A DNA stretch of 64,000 bases from Fluviicola sp. (GCA_002734085.1 NVXV01000017.1:1-64000), one strand, 5' to 3'; numbered from the stretch's first letter, positions 52,696 through 62,526 are shown. Notes: a model not told the origin generated them from the sequence alone. Numbers and translations: made by a program.

Positions 52696-52703
52696 CAAAT
52701 TTA
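52696..52703 (-). promoter_or_regulatory. Candidate -7 box for paaABCD
   Basis: Minus-strand TAAATTTG (52703-52696) is a consensus -7 element 28 nt upstream of paaA. The nearest upstream TTG (52732-52730) is 26 nt away, a little far, so the match is partial. Confidence 0.42.
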
Positions 52704-52723
52704 ACAAATAAATATGAAGTTGG

Positions 52724-52751
52724 TTTTGTCAACTTACATGACTTTTGTCAA
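52724..52751. promoter_or_regulatory. Direct repeat in the divergent paa control region
   Basis: The 9-mer ttttgtcaa occurs at 52724-52732 and 52743-52751, 19 nt apart (about two helical turns), between the two divergent paa promoters. It could be a regulator-binding site, for example of a TetR-type phenylacetate regulator. No regulator gene is present nearby. Confidence 0.4.
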
Positions 52752-52815
52752 TTTCTGATTTATATCATTAATGTACATTATTTTTAGATTGTGACCAAAA
52801 AAACGGCTTTATTGT

Positions 52816-52823
52816 TAATTTTG
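52816..52823 (+). promoter_or_regulatory. Candidate -7 box for the paaE operon
   Basis: TAATTTTG (52816-52823) matches the -7 consensus 22 nt before the ATG of the first reductase gene. A TTG at 52789-52791 lies 24 nt upstream, slightly longer than usual. Confidence 0.45.
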
Positions 52824-52845
52824 TATCCATTCAATAAAAAAAGCT

Positions 52846-53922
52846 ATGAATCCAACATTTCACGAATTAAAAGTTGTTGATGTTAGAAGAGAAACTGAAG
52901 ATGCAGTCTCAATCGCATTGGATGTTCCAGAAGCCTTAAAAGAGCAATATTCTTATTTATCTGGACAATATCTTACTTTTAAAAAAGAGTTTGACGGTGA
53001 AGAACTACGTAGGTCTTATTCAATCTGTTCTGGAATTGAAGATGGAGAGTTAAGGGTTGCTGTTAAAGAAGTACCTAAAGGACGATTTTCAACTTTTGCA
53101 AATCAAAAGCTTAAAGTGGGAGACCAACTAAATGTAATGACTCCAACTGGAAACTTTACAACTAAGTTTGATGAGAGTACAGACAAGTCATATGTCTTTT
53201 TTGCTGCGGGGAGTGGAATTACACCAGTTATTTCTTTAGTAAAATCGATATTAGAGAAATCGCCAAAAAGTGACATCACATTATTCTACGCAAACAAGGG
53301 TATAGATAGTGTAATATTTAGAGAGGAGCTAGAAGACTTGAAAAATGAGCATATGGATAACTTTAGGTTGATTCATATATTTAGTCGAGAAAGTATTGGG
53401 AATAAGTTGCAAAAAGGGCGATTGAACCATGAGAAAGTAGAATTGTTGTATAATGTATTACTGAAAGGACAATCTATCGACGAAGTTTTTGTCTGTGGAC
53501 CAGAGCCTATTATTTTTGCAGTGAAAGAAACATTTGAAAAATTTGGGTTTGATAAAAACCATGTGCACTTTGAATTGTTTACTACTCCGGTAAGAGGAGA
53601 AAATAAAGAGCATCACAAACGAAATCATGATGAGCCTCAAATTCACGCAAATGTGAAAGTTATTCTTGATGGTGAACAAACGCTGATAGCATTGGACTCC
53701 GATGGAGATAGTGTGCTAGAAGCAGCACAAAAAGCTGGAGCAGATGTTCCATTTGCTTGCAAAGGAGGTGTTTGTTGTACTTGTAAAGCGAAAATACTTG
53801 AAGGTACAGCAAAAATGGATGTTAATTACGCATTAGAAGATGACGAAATAGAAGCAGGATATATTTTAACTTGTCAGGCTCATCCTACAAGTGATCAATT
53901 GGTTGTTTCGTATGACGAATAA
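52846..53922 (+). CDS. paaE: PaaE-type ferredoxin reductase (1,2-phenylacetyl-CoA epoxidase, subunit E)
   Basis: A 358-residue flavo-iron-sulfur reductase. FAD domain with RRSYSICSG, NAD(P) domain with FAAGSGITPVIS and VCGPEPI, and a C-terminal plant-type 2Fe-2S ferredoxin domain with C305, C310, C313 and C343. It passes electrons from NADPH to PaaA. It is divergent from paaABCD, which supports the assignment. A second gene of the same kind follows after 22 nt, and either may serve the epoxidase. Confidence 0.88.
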   Translation: MNPTFHELKVVDVRRETEDAVSIALDVPEALKEQYSYLSGQYLTFKKEFDGEELRRSYSICSGIEDGELRVAVKEVPKGRFSTFANQKLKVGDQLNVMTPTGNFTTKFDESTDKSYVFFAAGSGITPVISLVKSILEKSPKSDITLFYANKGIDSVIFREELEDLKNEHMDNFRLIHIFSRESIGNKLQKGRLNHEKVELLYNVLLKGQSIDEVFVCGPEPIIFAVKETFEKFGFDKNHVHFELFTTPVRGENKEHHKRNHDEPQIHANVKVILDGEQTLIALDSDGDSVLEAAQKAGADVPFACKGGVCCTCKAKILEGTAKMDVNYALEDDEIEAGYILTCQAHPTSDQLVVSYDE

Positions 53923-53944
53923 ATGATATACAAAAAACTATTTT

Positions 53945-55033
53945 ATGGGATTTTTAGGAAAATTATTTGGTGAAAAGAAAGAGAAAAAGAAGAAAGATGA
54001 TTTTGCTAATTTAAAAATTGCTTCCATCGATCGTTTAACCGCAGACGCTGTAAAAGTCACATTTGATGTGCCAGGTGAAAATAAAATGGATTTTTCTTTT
54101 TTACCAGGTCAATATATAAATTTAAATGTTGAGTTAGAAGGTAAAGAATACCGTAGATCTTATTCAATATGTAGTGGTTTAGATGAACCGTTAGCAATTG
54201 GCGTAAAAGAAGTAGATGGAGGTGTTGTTTCGACTTGGTTGAATAGAGATGCCAAGGAGGGAGATGAGATAAAAGTTACTTTTCCTATGGGGAACTTTAC
54301 AATCTCAAAACTTGATGGACAATACTTAGCTTTTGCAGCAGGAAGTGGTATAACCCCTTTACTATCAATTGCAAAATTCTTTGGAAAAGCACAAGATTCG
54401 AAGTTGGTTTTATATTATGGTAATAAGAATGATGATTCAATCATGTTTTACGATGAACTTGAAGCGCTTCGTGACGATAATGTTGATACGAGACATATTT
54501 TATCACGCCAGGAAAAAGAAGGTTTCTTACACGGTCGTCTTGTCAAAGATAAAATCAATGAATTGATTAAGTCAGATTTGGATTTATTAAAATCTAAAGG
54601 TTTTTATTTATGTGGTCCTGAAGAGATGATTCTAAGTGCTTCAGAAGCATTGAAAACATTTGGTGTTCCCGAAGAAAAAATTCATTACGAATTATTCACT
54701 ACGCCGACTTTGATGAAATCGAAAAAACAAGAATCAGTAGCTCAATTTGAAGGACTTTCTAAGGTAACTGTAATTCTAGATGACGAAGAAGAACACTTCG
54801 ATTTGGAAACTGATGGAGTGTCTATTTTAGAAGAAGCAGAAAGCTATGGAATTGATGCTCCGTTTTCATGTAGAGGAGGTGTTTGTTGTACTTGTAAAGC
54901 GAAGGTCTTAAAAGGAGCTGCAAAAATGGACAAAAACTTTTCTTTAACTGATGAAGAAATTGAAGAGGGTTTTATTCTGACTTGTCAGGCACATCCAAAT
55001 AGCGAAGAAATTATAGTAAGTTATGATGAGTAA
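53945..55033 (+). CDS. Second PaaE-like ferredoxin reductase paralogue
   Basis: A 362-residue protein with the same three-domain layout as its neighbour: RRSYSICSG, FAAGSGITPLLS, LCGPEEM, and 2Fe-2S Cys at 309, 314 and 317. A lysine-rich N-terminal extension (GEKKEKKKKDD) is extra. A 30-nt block around the Fe-S cysteines is identical in both genes (53763-53792 and 54874-54903). This points to tandem duplication, perhaps with gene conversion. Its electron acceptor may be PaaA or another oxygenase. Confidence 0.88.
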   Translation: MGFLGKLFGEKKEKKKKDDFANLKIASIDRLTADAVKVTFDVPGENKMDFSFLPGQYINLNVELEGKEYRRSYSICSGLDEPLAIGVKEVDGGVVSTWLNRDAKEGDEIKVTFPMGNFTISKLDGQYLAFAAGSGITPLLSIAKFFGKAQDSKLVLYYGNKNDDSIMFYDELEALRDDNVDTRHILSRQEKEGFLHGRLVKDKINELIKSDLDLLKSKGFYLCGPEEMILSASEALKTFGVPEEKIHYELFTTPTLMKSKKQESVAQFEGLSKVTVILDDEEEHFDLETDGVSILEEAESYGIDAPFSCRGGVCCTCKAKVLKGAAKMDKNFSLTDEEIEEGFILTCQAHPNSEEIIVSYDE

Positions 55034-55715
55034 AAACATTGTAATCATAGGCGCAAGTCGTGGAATAGGGAAGGAACTGGTTCAGTTGTTTGCGAATAAT
55101 GAAGGTAACCATATCATTGCTTTGTCGCGTAATGTAGAAGCAATGTCCGAGTTTGATCATCTAAAAAATGTCACCTATAAAGCATTTGATCTTTCAAGTT
55201 CAACAGTATTAGAAGATTTAACTCAAATTCTATCTGAAATTAAATCGGTCGATATATTAATTAACAATGCTGGTAAACTGGTAAATAAGCCTTTTTTAGA
55301 ACTGACTAAAGCAGATATTGAGTCATGTTATCAGACAAATGCCATAGGTGTTATGTTGTCAACTCAAGTGGTTGTTCCAAAAATGCTGAATAAAGGAGGA
55401 CATATTGTAAATATATCTACAATGGGCGCATTCCAGGGAAGTGTCAAATTCCCAGGTTTATCCGCTTATTCGACTTCAAAGGCTGGGCTTGTGAGTTTCA
55501 CCGAATTGTTTGCAGAAGAATTTAAAGAGACTAAAATTAAAATGAATTGTCTTTGCCTTGGAGCAGTGCAAACCGAAATGCTAGAAGAAGCATTCCCAGG
55601 ATTTCAAGCCCCGTTATCAGCAAAGTCAATGGCGCTATATATTCACGACTTTGCTTTAAACGGACATAAGTATATGAACGGTAAAATATTACCCGTTAGC
55701 TTGAGTACTCCTTAA
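55023..55715 (+). CDS. Short-chain dehydrogenase/reductase
   Basis: A 230-residue SDR with GASRGIG (residues 10-16), NNAG (81-84), Ser132 and Y149-x3-K153 (YSTSK). It overlaps the second reductase gene by 11 nt, so it is co-expressed with the paa reductases. The substrate is unknown; it is not a clear match to any core Paa enzyme, and PaaH belongs to another family. Confidence 0.88.
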   Translation: MMSKNIVIIGASRGIGKELVQLFANNEGNHIIALSRNVEAMSEFDHLKNVTYKAFDLSSSTVLEDLTQILSEIKSVDILINNAGKLVNKPFLELTKADIESCYQTNAIGVMLSTQVVVPKMLNKGGHIVNISTMGAFQGSVKFPGLSAYSTSKAGLVSFTELFAEEFKETKIKMNCLCLGAVQTEMLEEAFPGFQAPLSAKSMALYIHDFALNGHKYMNGKILPVSLSTP

Positions 55716-56074
55716 TTCTGCGCAACGTTACTTTTTGTTTCTTTGCTTTCAAAACGTGTAGGTTTCAACTCGAAACTTAAGATTTCTGATTTTTCAGCAT
55801 GGAAGAATGTTTCCACTGTACATTTATCGATAGTCGTGTTTGAGGAAATAAAAAGAATTCCCTTTTCATTATATCTTGTTTGCACATTAAATTTTTGATT
55901 TTGTACTTCAAAGATATGATCTACAAATTTTCGAACGGTGTTTCTAGGCTCCTTATTGGCAAACTGTGTTACATCAAATTTAATTTCATAATTGTATTTG
56001 TATCCAATTTTTGATTGTGAAAAGGATAAATTGCTCATTAGAACAATAGCGAGTGTAAATAGAATTGTTTTCAT
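55712..56074 (-). CDS. Small secreted protein of unknown function
   Basis: A 120-residue protein with a signal peptide (KTILFTLAIVLMSNLSFSQ). The mature part is beta-rich, with a short FNVQTRYNEKGI region that suggests a compact sandwich. No known family recognised. It converges with the SDR gene, the two stop codons overlapping by 4 nt. Confidence 0.72.
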   Translation of the reverse strand: MKTILFTLAIVLMSNLSFSQSKIGYKYNYEIKFDVTQFANKEPRNTVRKFVDHIFEVQNQKFNVQTRYNEKGILFISSNTTIDKCTVETFFHAEKSEILSFELKPTRFESKETKSNVAQN

Positions 56075-56250
56075 TTCATATTGTTTTAATTCACAGGTTA
56101 AATTTACTGTGACATGTTACAACTATGAAAGTACAAAGAGTTCAAATATTACACATTGCTTAATCGAGACTAAAAAATCAAAATAAGTAATACTACTTAA
56201 TTGCGGATATGTGAATATATATGTAATGAGTTGAAATAGGTAAAATAAAA

Positions 56251-56281
56251 AAAGCTGTCCCAAATAACTCGGGACAGCTTT
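56251..56281 (-). terminator. Intrinsic terminator after the TPR lipoprotein gene
   Basis: Perfect 11-bp arms (56251-56261 and 56271-56281) with a 9-nt loop, followed on the minus strand by a T-rich run. It lies 27 nt after the stop of the TPR lipoprotein gene (56308). The rest of the 233-bp gap to 56075 shows nothing I can assign. Confidence 0.85.
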
Positions 56282-56307
56282 TAAAGTTTATAATAAGATT
56301 TTTATAA

Positions 56308-58020
56308 CTATTTCACAATTGCTGTGAAAGAAGCATTATCTAAGTATTTAATAAACTCACGGTCTTGAGCAGCTTTACTTTTCAATGAACCGTCTTTTGC
56401 AAATGCATCTTTTAAGTTAGTAACAATTACGTCTAATTTATCTTGACGAGCACCAACAATTGCTTTCAAATAATATCCGTCAGCTGTTTCAGCATCGTCA
56501 GATTCATTAACTGTTGATTCAGCTGAAGCTGCATCTTTGTTTAAAAGTTGAGCAAGTGCTTTGTTGTATGATGCATCACTACCAAAACTAGAGATCGCTT
56601 CTTCATAGTTTCCGTCTTGAATAGCCAGGATTCCTTCGTTGTAAGAAACTTGTTCTCCTGCACCTGAAGCCTCGCTTAAAAGAGCTTTAGCATTATCACG
56701 CTCTCCGTTAACACCAGCTACTGCAGCTAAATTATTTTTAGAAATTTCATTTTCTTGAATTCCGTTTGCTTTCTCAAATTTAGCTTTAGCTTCACTTATT
56801 TTGTTTTGAGTGTAAAGTACAGCTCCGATATTGTTTACTGGACGGTGATCTTCTGGGAATAAACGAGCAGCTTCTTTGTAAAGGCGCATTTTTTCATTTA
56901 AATCATCTGTTAAAGTTGCAGTAAATAAAATCTCTTCAAGATCCAATGTGTCGATATTTGATTTTGAAAGAGAAACTAGCTCTTCATCAGAAAATCCAGT
57001 CAATTCATAATTGATAACGATTTCCGAACGACGTTGGTGAGGGAAAATGTTTTTATCAAGGTAAGTAAATGTTTTACCTAAATCACGCATTGCTTGCTCA
57101 CGAGCAGTAGGAGTCTTCTGCATCTCAAGGATGTTAAGAATCAAATCTTTTTCAGACTTCTCCATATCAGAAGCTAGAAGTGTTTTCTTGAATCCTGCGA
57201 AATCTTCACCCTTACCAACTGTAGAGTAGTTATCTCCGTTTTGACCAGCCTCGTTTTCTACTTTTTTCATAGCTGCAACTTTCATTGAAGCTTCTTTTGC
57301 AGTTGTAGCACGATCAGTTGATAAAGTATTGTTTTTATCTTCTTCACCTTCAATTGAAGCGAATGCTGTGATTGAAATGTTTTTGATTTCAATTTTTGGA
57401 TTTGTTTGTGCCGCAGCCATGAAATCTTTCATTGCTATAATGTCATCATCTTTCATTTCAGATGAACGAACTTCAGAACGACCTTTTAGGTAATTGATTT
57501 CAGCAATTTGCTGTTCATTCGTTACACGTTGAAATTTGTCAGCAGAATAAATGATACGGAAATCTTTTCTCACTAAAAGAGGAGTAACAACCGTTGCATC
57601 AGCAATTTTTGTTTTTTCTATTACTCCTTTTTCTTTATCTCCTTTGAAAACTTTACCTGTAACAGAAAGTTCAGAAACCTCCATATCTGGAGAGTAAGCA
57701 ATTACGTCTTCATAAACTACTTTTCCTCCTGGTTTGTAAGGAATAACTGTACCATTAGCTGTTGCTTTTTCACCTACAACGGTAATTGGCTTAAGTGCGT
57801 GAGAACCAATTGCTGGAGTAATCTCTGCATACGCTTTTTTCTTAATTCCTTTTTCTGGGAAAGTAATATCTACTTTTACTTTCACACTATCTCCGTGCAT
57901 TTCTAGTGGGTCTGGAGTAACTGCGTAGTCTAAATCCTTTAAAAGATCACAACCAGTTGTCATTATACCAGCCGCAGCTATAAATGCTAAACTTTTGATA
58001 CCTTGTTTTTTCATTATCAT
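56308..58020 (-). CDS. TPR-containing lipoprotein
   Basis: A 570-residue protein with lipoprotein signal (lipobox TTGC, about Cys24). The N-terminal half is beta-rich and contains ITAFASIEGEEDKNNTLSTDRA, reminiscent of OmpA-family sequences. The C-terminal half has several TPR-like helical repeats (RLYKEAARLFPEDHRPVNNIGAVLYTQNKISEAKAKFEKA begins one). The start may be the second ATG at 58014. It is probably a well-expressed surface or periplasmic protein: it has its own strong terminator. Function unknown. Confidence 0.82.
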   Translation of the reverse strand: MIMKKQGIKSLAFIAAAGIMTTGCDLLKDLDYAVTPDPLEMHGDSVKVKVDITFPEKGIKKKAYAEITPAIGSHALKPITVVGEKATANGTVIPYKPGGKVVYEDVIAYSPDMEVSELSVTGKVFKGDKEKGVIEKTKIADATVVTPLLVRKDFRIIYSADKFQRVTNEQQIAEINYLKGRSEVRSSEMKDDDIIAMKDFMAAAQTNPKIEIKNISITAFASIEGEEDKNNTLSTDRATTAKEASMKVAAMKKVENEAGQNGDNYSTVGKGEDFAGFKKTLLASDMEKSEKDLILNILEMQKTPTAREQAMRDLGKTFTYLDKNIFPHQRRSEIVINYELTGFSDEELVSLSKSNIDTLDLEEILFTATLTDDLNEKMRLYKEAARLFPEDHRPVNNIGAVLYTQNKISEAKAKFEKANGIQENEISKNNLAAVAGVNGERDNAKALLSEASGAGEQVSYNEGILAIQDGNYEEAISSFGSDASYNKALAQLLNKDAASAESTVNESDDAETADGYYLKAIVGARQDKLDVIVTNLKDAFAKDGSLKSKAAQDREFIKYLDNASFTAIVK

Positions 58021-58112
58021 TTTATTAGTTCTTGCTTATTTACGATTGCAATAATAATGATTTTTTTTAGCACTTGAAAAAAGAAGTTGATATAAAATAA
58101 AATTGTTAATAA

Positions 58113-58625
58113 TTAATTTTCACACAATAATAGGTTTGACTTGTCGTTGCAGTCCTCAATCAAACGGCGGATATTCATCCTAGTCCTAGGATCTACAAGG
58201 TTTTTAGCGACATCACGGAGTGGTATTAAAACAAATTTTCGTTCGTAAATCTTTGGATGAGGCACCTTTAAATTTTTTGTATCAATTATCCTTTGACCGT
58301 AAAAAAGTATGTCTATATCGATGATTCTGTCAATATATCCAGAATTTTCAACCCTAATTCTACCTAATTTATGCTCAATACTATGAATAATCTTTAAGAA
58401 TTCATGCGGTTCTATTTGAGTTTGTGTTTGAGCGCATATATTTAGAAAATCTTTTTTGCTATCAAACCCCTTTGCTTTTGATTCATAAAACGGAGAAATA
58501 ATCACCTTTTGGTTGAGTGTTTCCTCTAGTTGTTTTACTGCATTCAAGATATTCTTTTTTCGATCTCCTAAATTACTTCCTAAGCTTAGGTAAACTTTGT
58601 CCTCTCTTTTATTGTCGTAAGCCAT
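58113..58625 (-). CDS. folK: 2-amino-4-hydroxy-6-hydroxymethyldihydropteridine diphosphokinase
   Basis: A 170-residue HPPK with the N-terminal LSLGSNLGDR motif, GRIRVENSGYIDRIIDIDIL (which carries the Mg-binding DxD) and VPHPKIYERKFVLIPL. It pyrophosphorylates the pterin in folate synthesis. It is a single gene, divergent from sppA. Confidence 0.95.
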   Translation of the reverse strand: MAYDNKREDKVYLSLGSNLGDRKKNILNAVKQLEETLNQKVIISPFYESKAKGFDSKKDFLNICAQTQTQIEPHEFLKIIHSIEHKLGRIRVENSGYIDRIIDIDILFYGQRIIDTKNLKVPHPKIYERKFVLIPLRDVAKNLVDPRTRMNIRRLIEDCNDKSNLLLCEN

Positions 58626-58726
58626 ATTAACCTGTTAACTAAAATTCTCGCCATTTGTAACTATTTCAATTAGAAATAACTTCTTTTTATCTACTTTTAT
58701 AGATTCAAAATTACATATTAGTTTTT

Positions 58727-60505
58727 ATGGAAAAGAAAAAAGTATCGTTTGGTCGTATTTTTTGGCCTAGTCTTACAGCAAGTATTGTGTTGTTATTCAT
58801 TATTGGGACAATTATAGCAATAATGATTAGCAGTGTGTTAGGATCAAAACCAGTATACTCGGTTGAGAATAAAACGGTTCTTCACATGACATTGAAAGGT
58901 GAAATTGGAGAAATGAGTAAGTCAGATTTAAGTCCAAGTACACTGAGCCTTGTGAATAGAGTTGGTTTGGTTGACTTGTTGTATGGACTAGAGAAAGCAG
59001 CGACTGACGACAGAATTAGTGGTGTGTTTTTGGAGTTAGAAGGCGCTCAGTGTGGCTATGCTACAGCAACGGAAATTAGAAATGCAATCAATAAATTTGA
59101 GGAGTCAGGTAAATTCGTCGTGGCTTATAATAAAGGAGAAGCAGTTTCCCTAAAGCAATACTATATTGCTTCCGCTGCTGATGAAAGCTATGGGTTTCCT
59201 TCTACAATGTTTGAATTTTTAGGGTTGGGAACTGAATTGGTCTTTTTTAAAGGCATGTTCGATAAATTAGATTTAGAAATGCAAGTGATTCGTGGCTCGA
59301 ATAATGATTTTAAAAGTGCTGTAGAGCCTTTCTTTTTAACAGAAATGAGCGACTCTAGTAGATTACAGGTAAAAAGGTACTTGACTGGTATTTGGGATAA
59401 TGTAAAAGCTGACATTGGCGACGAAAAAAGTATAGATAGTAAAACATTAGGTATGTATGCTGATAGTAGTTTAATTCGCCGTATTACACATGCAGTTAAA
59501 TATAACCTTATCGATGATGAGAAATATAGAGATGAGGTTATTGCGTTGATTGGTGAGAAATTAGAAGTGAAAAATGTTGAAGACATTAAATTTAAGAGTT
59601 TTGAAACTTACGCGCAAAAGAAATTTAAATCAAATCAATCTATCAATCATGTGAAAAAAGCTAATATAGCTGTGATTGTAGCAGAAGGAGCAGTAGTTAC
59701 TGACGGTGAAGGATTGAGTAGCGCAAACATCACAAAATTGTTTCAAAAAGCACGTAGAGATGAAAATATTAAAACAATTGTTTTTAGAATAAATAGCCCT
59801 GGAGGCAGTGCTTTAGCGAGTGATGAAATTTGGCGTGAAGTAAAATTGGCAAATGAAGAAAAGAAAGTAATTGTTTCAATGGGGGATGTTGCAGCGTCTG
59901 GAGGTTACTATATCGCTGCACCTGCTGATAGAATATTTGCTCAGGCAACAACGATTACTGGATCGATTGGCGTATTTGGAGTAATACCTTATACAGGTGC
60001 AATGTTCGAAAATAAACTAGGTTTATCTTTTGACCGTGTCAGCACAAATGATCATGCTGTTCTTTCGACAAATAAAAAGTTATCAGAAGAGGAATATGCA
60101 ATGATTCAAGAAGAAGTGGACTACATCTACGATCAGTTTTTGTCTAGAGTTTCTGATGGTAGAGGAATGACTAAAGAGGCTGTAAATGTTGTAGCTCGAG
60201 GTCGTGTGTGGACGGGAGAAGATGCAAAGAAAAAAGGACTAGTCGACGAGATTGGAGGCTTACAAGATGCAATTAATTATGCTGCAAAACAGGCTGGGAT
60301 AGACAGTACAGATCGTATGGTTCGCTATTATCCGAAGGTTGAAGAAAAAGCATGGATGGAAATAATAGAGGCTTTGGAGGGTGATGAGAATACTTCAAAA
60401 GAATCTGAATTCCCTCAAGAAATGATGGATCTCTATAAGAGAATTCGTTCGATTGAAAACCTAACTGGAATTCAAGCAAGACTGCCTTATGAGATTGTTG
60501 ATTAG
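58727..60505 (+). CDS. sppA: Signal peptide peptidase SppA, 67K type
   Basis: A 592-residue membrane serine protease. One N-terminal TM helix (residues 17-37) is followed by two S49 domains. The Ser-Lys dyad is K196 (NDFKSAVEPF) and S391 (DVAASGGYYI). It degrades leftover signal peptides. The length matches the long two-domain form (E. coli 618), in which the two halves together form the active site. Confidence 0.95.
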   Translation: MEKKKVSFGRIFWPSLTASIVLLFIIGTIIAIMISSVLGSKPVYSVENKTVLHMTLKGEIGEMSKSDLSPSTLSLVNRVGLVDLLYGLEKAATDDRISGVFLELEGAQCGYATATEIRNAINKFEESGKFVVAYNKGEAVSLKQYYIASAADESYGFPSTMFEFLGLGTELVFFKGMFDKLDLEMQVIRGSNNDFKSAVEPFFLTEMSDSSRLQVKRYLTGIWDNVKADIGDEKSIDSKTLGMYADSSLIRRITHAVKYNLIDDEKYRDEVIALIGEKLEVKNVEDIKFKSFETYAQKKFKSNQSINHVKKANIAVIVAEGAVVTDGEGLSSANITKLFQKARRDENIKTIVFRINSPGGSALASDEIWREVKLANEEKKVIVSMGDVAASGGYYIAAPADRIFAQATTITGSIGVFGVIPYTGAMFENKLGLSFDRVSTNDHAVLSTNKKLSEEEYAMIQEEVDYIYDQFLSRVSDGRGMTKEAVNVVARGRVWTGEDAKKKGLVDEIGGLQDAINYAAKQAGIDSTDRMVRYYPKVEEKAWMEIIEALEGDENTSKESEFPQEMMDLYKRIRSIENLTGIQARLPYEIVD

Positions 60506-60602
60506 GAACTAGTTTTCAGGACTCACATTCATCCAAATAGATGATGCTTGCTGTTTTATCTTAAATTAATTTTAATTTTACGGCAACTCTATTATTGTTT
60601 GG

Positions 60603-61028
60603 ATGAAGAAAGGCTTGGTTTCTCTATTTCTGATTAAATTGAAGTTCGCGGCTTCATCAGCCCTTGCAACAATAGTTGATTATTTTCTTTATCTACTATT
60701 GGAGAGTTCTGTTTTTAGTCCTGTTATTTCAAATTTAATATCCGCTTCGGTGGGAATGATAATAAATTTTGCAATTCAAAAACGATATATATTTACTTTA
60801 AAGCGGAAAGTGGCTACAGTCTTCCTGATTTCAGTGCTCGTTTCGCTTGGAGGGATAGGTCTAAGTACTTTGTTTATTTATCTATTAAACAAAATTGCAT
60901 TCTTCAATGAATACCAGTTTGTGACAAAGGCAATTGTTATCGGAATTATTTTTAACTACAACTTCTATTTTAAACGATTCGCCTTCGAAAAGCGATTTTT
61001 ACCTGAATTAAATAAACGCAATGACTAA
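60603..61028 (+). CDS. GtrA-family membrane protein
   Basis: A 141-residue protein with four hydrophobic helices and the GtrA pattern: KFAASSALATIVDYFLYLLL near the N-terminus, then GMIINFAIQKRYIF. GtrA proteins are thought to flip or assist lipid-linked sugars. The 8-nt overlap with the downstream PMT-like glycosyltransferase gene supports such a joint role. Confidence 0.88.
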   Translation: MKKGLVSLFLIKLKFAASSALATIVDYFLYLLLESSVFSPVISNLISASVGMIINFAIQKRYIFTLKRKVATVFLISVLVSLGGIGLSTLFIYLLNKIAFFNEYQFVTKAIVIGIIFNYNFYFKRFAFEKRFLPELNKRND

Positions 61029-62526
61029 TTCTTTCTTACACGTTTACAATAAGTCTTTGTTCTGGAAGATACTAACGTGGTTGGTTTTCCTCGGTGTTAT
61101 TTACTTCCCGATATTCTTGCACCTTGGATCATTACCAGTAGCACTTTGGGATGAATCTCTTTTTGCTTTGAGGGCACTATTTATGTATGACAATTTAGAA
61201 TATATGATAGACTTTAATCAATTTGAAGGATTGTCTGATCATATGAATACGAAGTTGCCTTTCACAACATTTTTTCAAGTGTTAGGGATTAAAATATTTG
61301 GCGTAAATGAATTAGGTATCCGATTGCCAATAATTTTTATCTTTTTAGGGCTTTCATTTTGGATTTATACGTTTTTTAAAAAACAGTTCAGCGTTTCTTG
61401 GGTGGGTGGTGCTTTTGTTTTATTACTCGTAATTAGTTATGGTTTTGTAGGAGAACATATGCTCCGAACAGGGAATCAAGATGTACCATTTGCTATGTAC
61501 TTATTGTTAGCGACACTCTATTTTTGGAAATATATAGAGTACAAAAAAATCAGTGATGTATTGTTGTTCTCATTCTTTATGATTGCTGCTTTATTAACTA
61601 AAAACCTTCTTTCGGTGATTGTTTTACCTGGAATACTCGCATTTATTTTATTAAAAAAACACCGCTTTAAAGAAGTGATGGGGAGCTATAAAACCTATAT
61701 GTCAGCCATAATAATAGCAGGGGCTTATATTCTAACTTTAGTTTATTTTGAATGGCAATACCCAGGTTTTTTTGATAGAATGTGGAACTATGAATTATTA
61801 GGTCGTTATACGAACACTATTGAAGGTCATAGCGGTGGATTCTTTTTTTATTTTGACATTTACTTTAATCAAAATAGTTCCTATTTAGGATACTTTGCAC
61901 TTTTTGGGCTTTTTGTTCTATTTGACAAAAATGCTGACATCAGGTTGAAACGATTAACCACCTTGTTATCTCTGGTATTTGTTTCCTATCTACTGTTTAT
62001 TTCTATTTCTGCGACCAAAACGGAGTGGTACGTTGCTCCTTTATATCCTTTTGGTTCTTTGATAGCTGTTTTGGGTATTTTTCATTTAAATCAAGTTTAT
62101 ATTTTAAAATCCTCTGTACCTATTAAAATTTTCATCGGTGCTTTAATCTTGGTTTTGTTCTCTGGAAATTATACATCTGTTATAAATAGTGTTTACAAGG
62201 AAGAACCGAAAAACGGGACACAGATTTACGGTTATCATCTTAAAAACAATAGCGTTTCATTGGGAAAGAAATTCTATATCATAGATTCGAGATTTGGTTC
62301 ATCTGCTTATTTTTCTAAAGAAATTTACAATAGGAATCATGGATATGACATCATTTATGCTGAAAATTTTGAAGATATGGAGATGCCAGCCAAAGTATTT
62401 ACTTGTAGACCCAATGAAATGAGGCTGATTGAAAATAATTTTAAATTTGAAATCATCAACGATAAGGCGATGCATTGCAAAGGTTATTTGATAGTTGAAA
62501 AGTTAAATAATCAGAAAATCCAATAA
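61021..62526 (+). CDS. PMT/ArnT-like membrane glycosyltransferase
   Basis: A 501-residue protein with about 11-13 TM segments and the GT-C N-terminal loop motif WDESLFALRA (Asp-Glu), followed by KLPFTTFFQVLGIKIFGVNELGIRLP. It belongs to the PMT/ArnT-type GT-C transferases, which move a sugar from a polyprenyl phosphate to lipid or protein in the periplasm. Acceptor and sugar are unknown. The GtrA-like protein upstream may supply the donor. Confidence 0.87.
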   Translation: MTNSFLHVYNKSLFWKILTWLVFLGVIYFPIFLHLGSLPVALWDESLFALRALFMYDNLEYMIDFNQFEGLSDHMNTKLPFTTFFQVLGIKIFGVNELGIRLPIIFIFLGLSFWIYTFFKKQFSVSWVGGAFVLLLVISYGFVGEHMLRTGNQDVPFAMYLLLATLYFWKYIEYKKISDVLLFSFFMIAALLTKNLLSVIVLPGILAFILLKKHRFKEVMGSYKTYMSAIIIAGAYILTLVYFEWQYPGFFDRMWNYELLGRYTNTIEGHSGGFFFYFDIYFNQNSSYLGYFALFGLFVLFDKNADIRLKRLTTLLSLVFVSYLLFISISATKTEWYVAPLYPFGSLIAVLGIFHLNQVYILKSSVPIKIFIGALILVLFSGNYTSVINSVYKEEPKNGTQIYGYHLKNNSVSLGKKFYIIDSRFGSSAYFSKEIYNRNHGYDIIYAENFEDMEMPAKVFTCRPNEMRLIENNFKFEIINDKAMHCKGYLIVEKLNNQKIQ

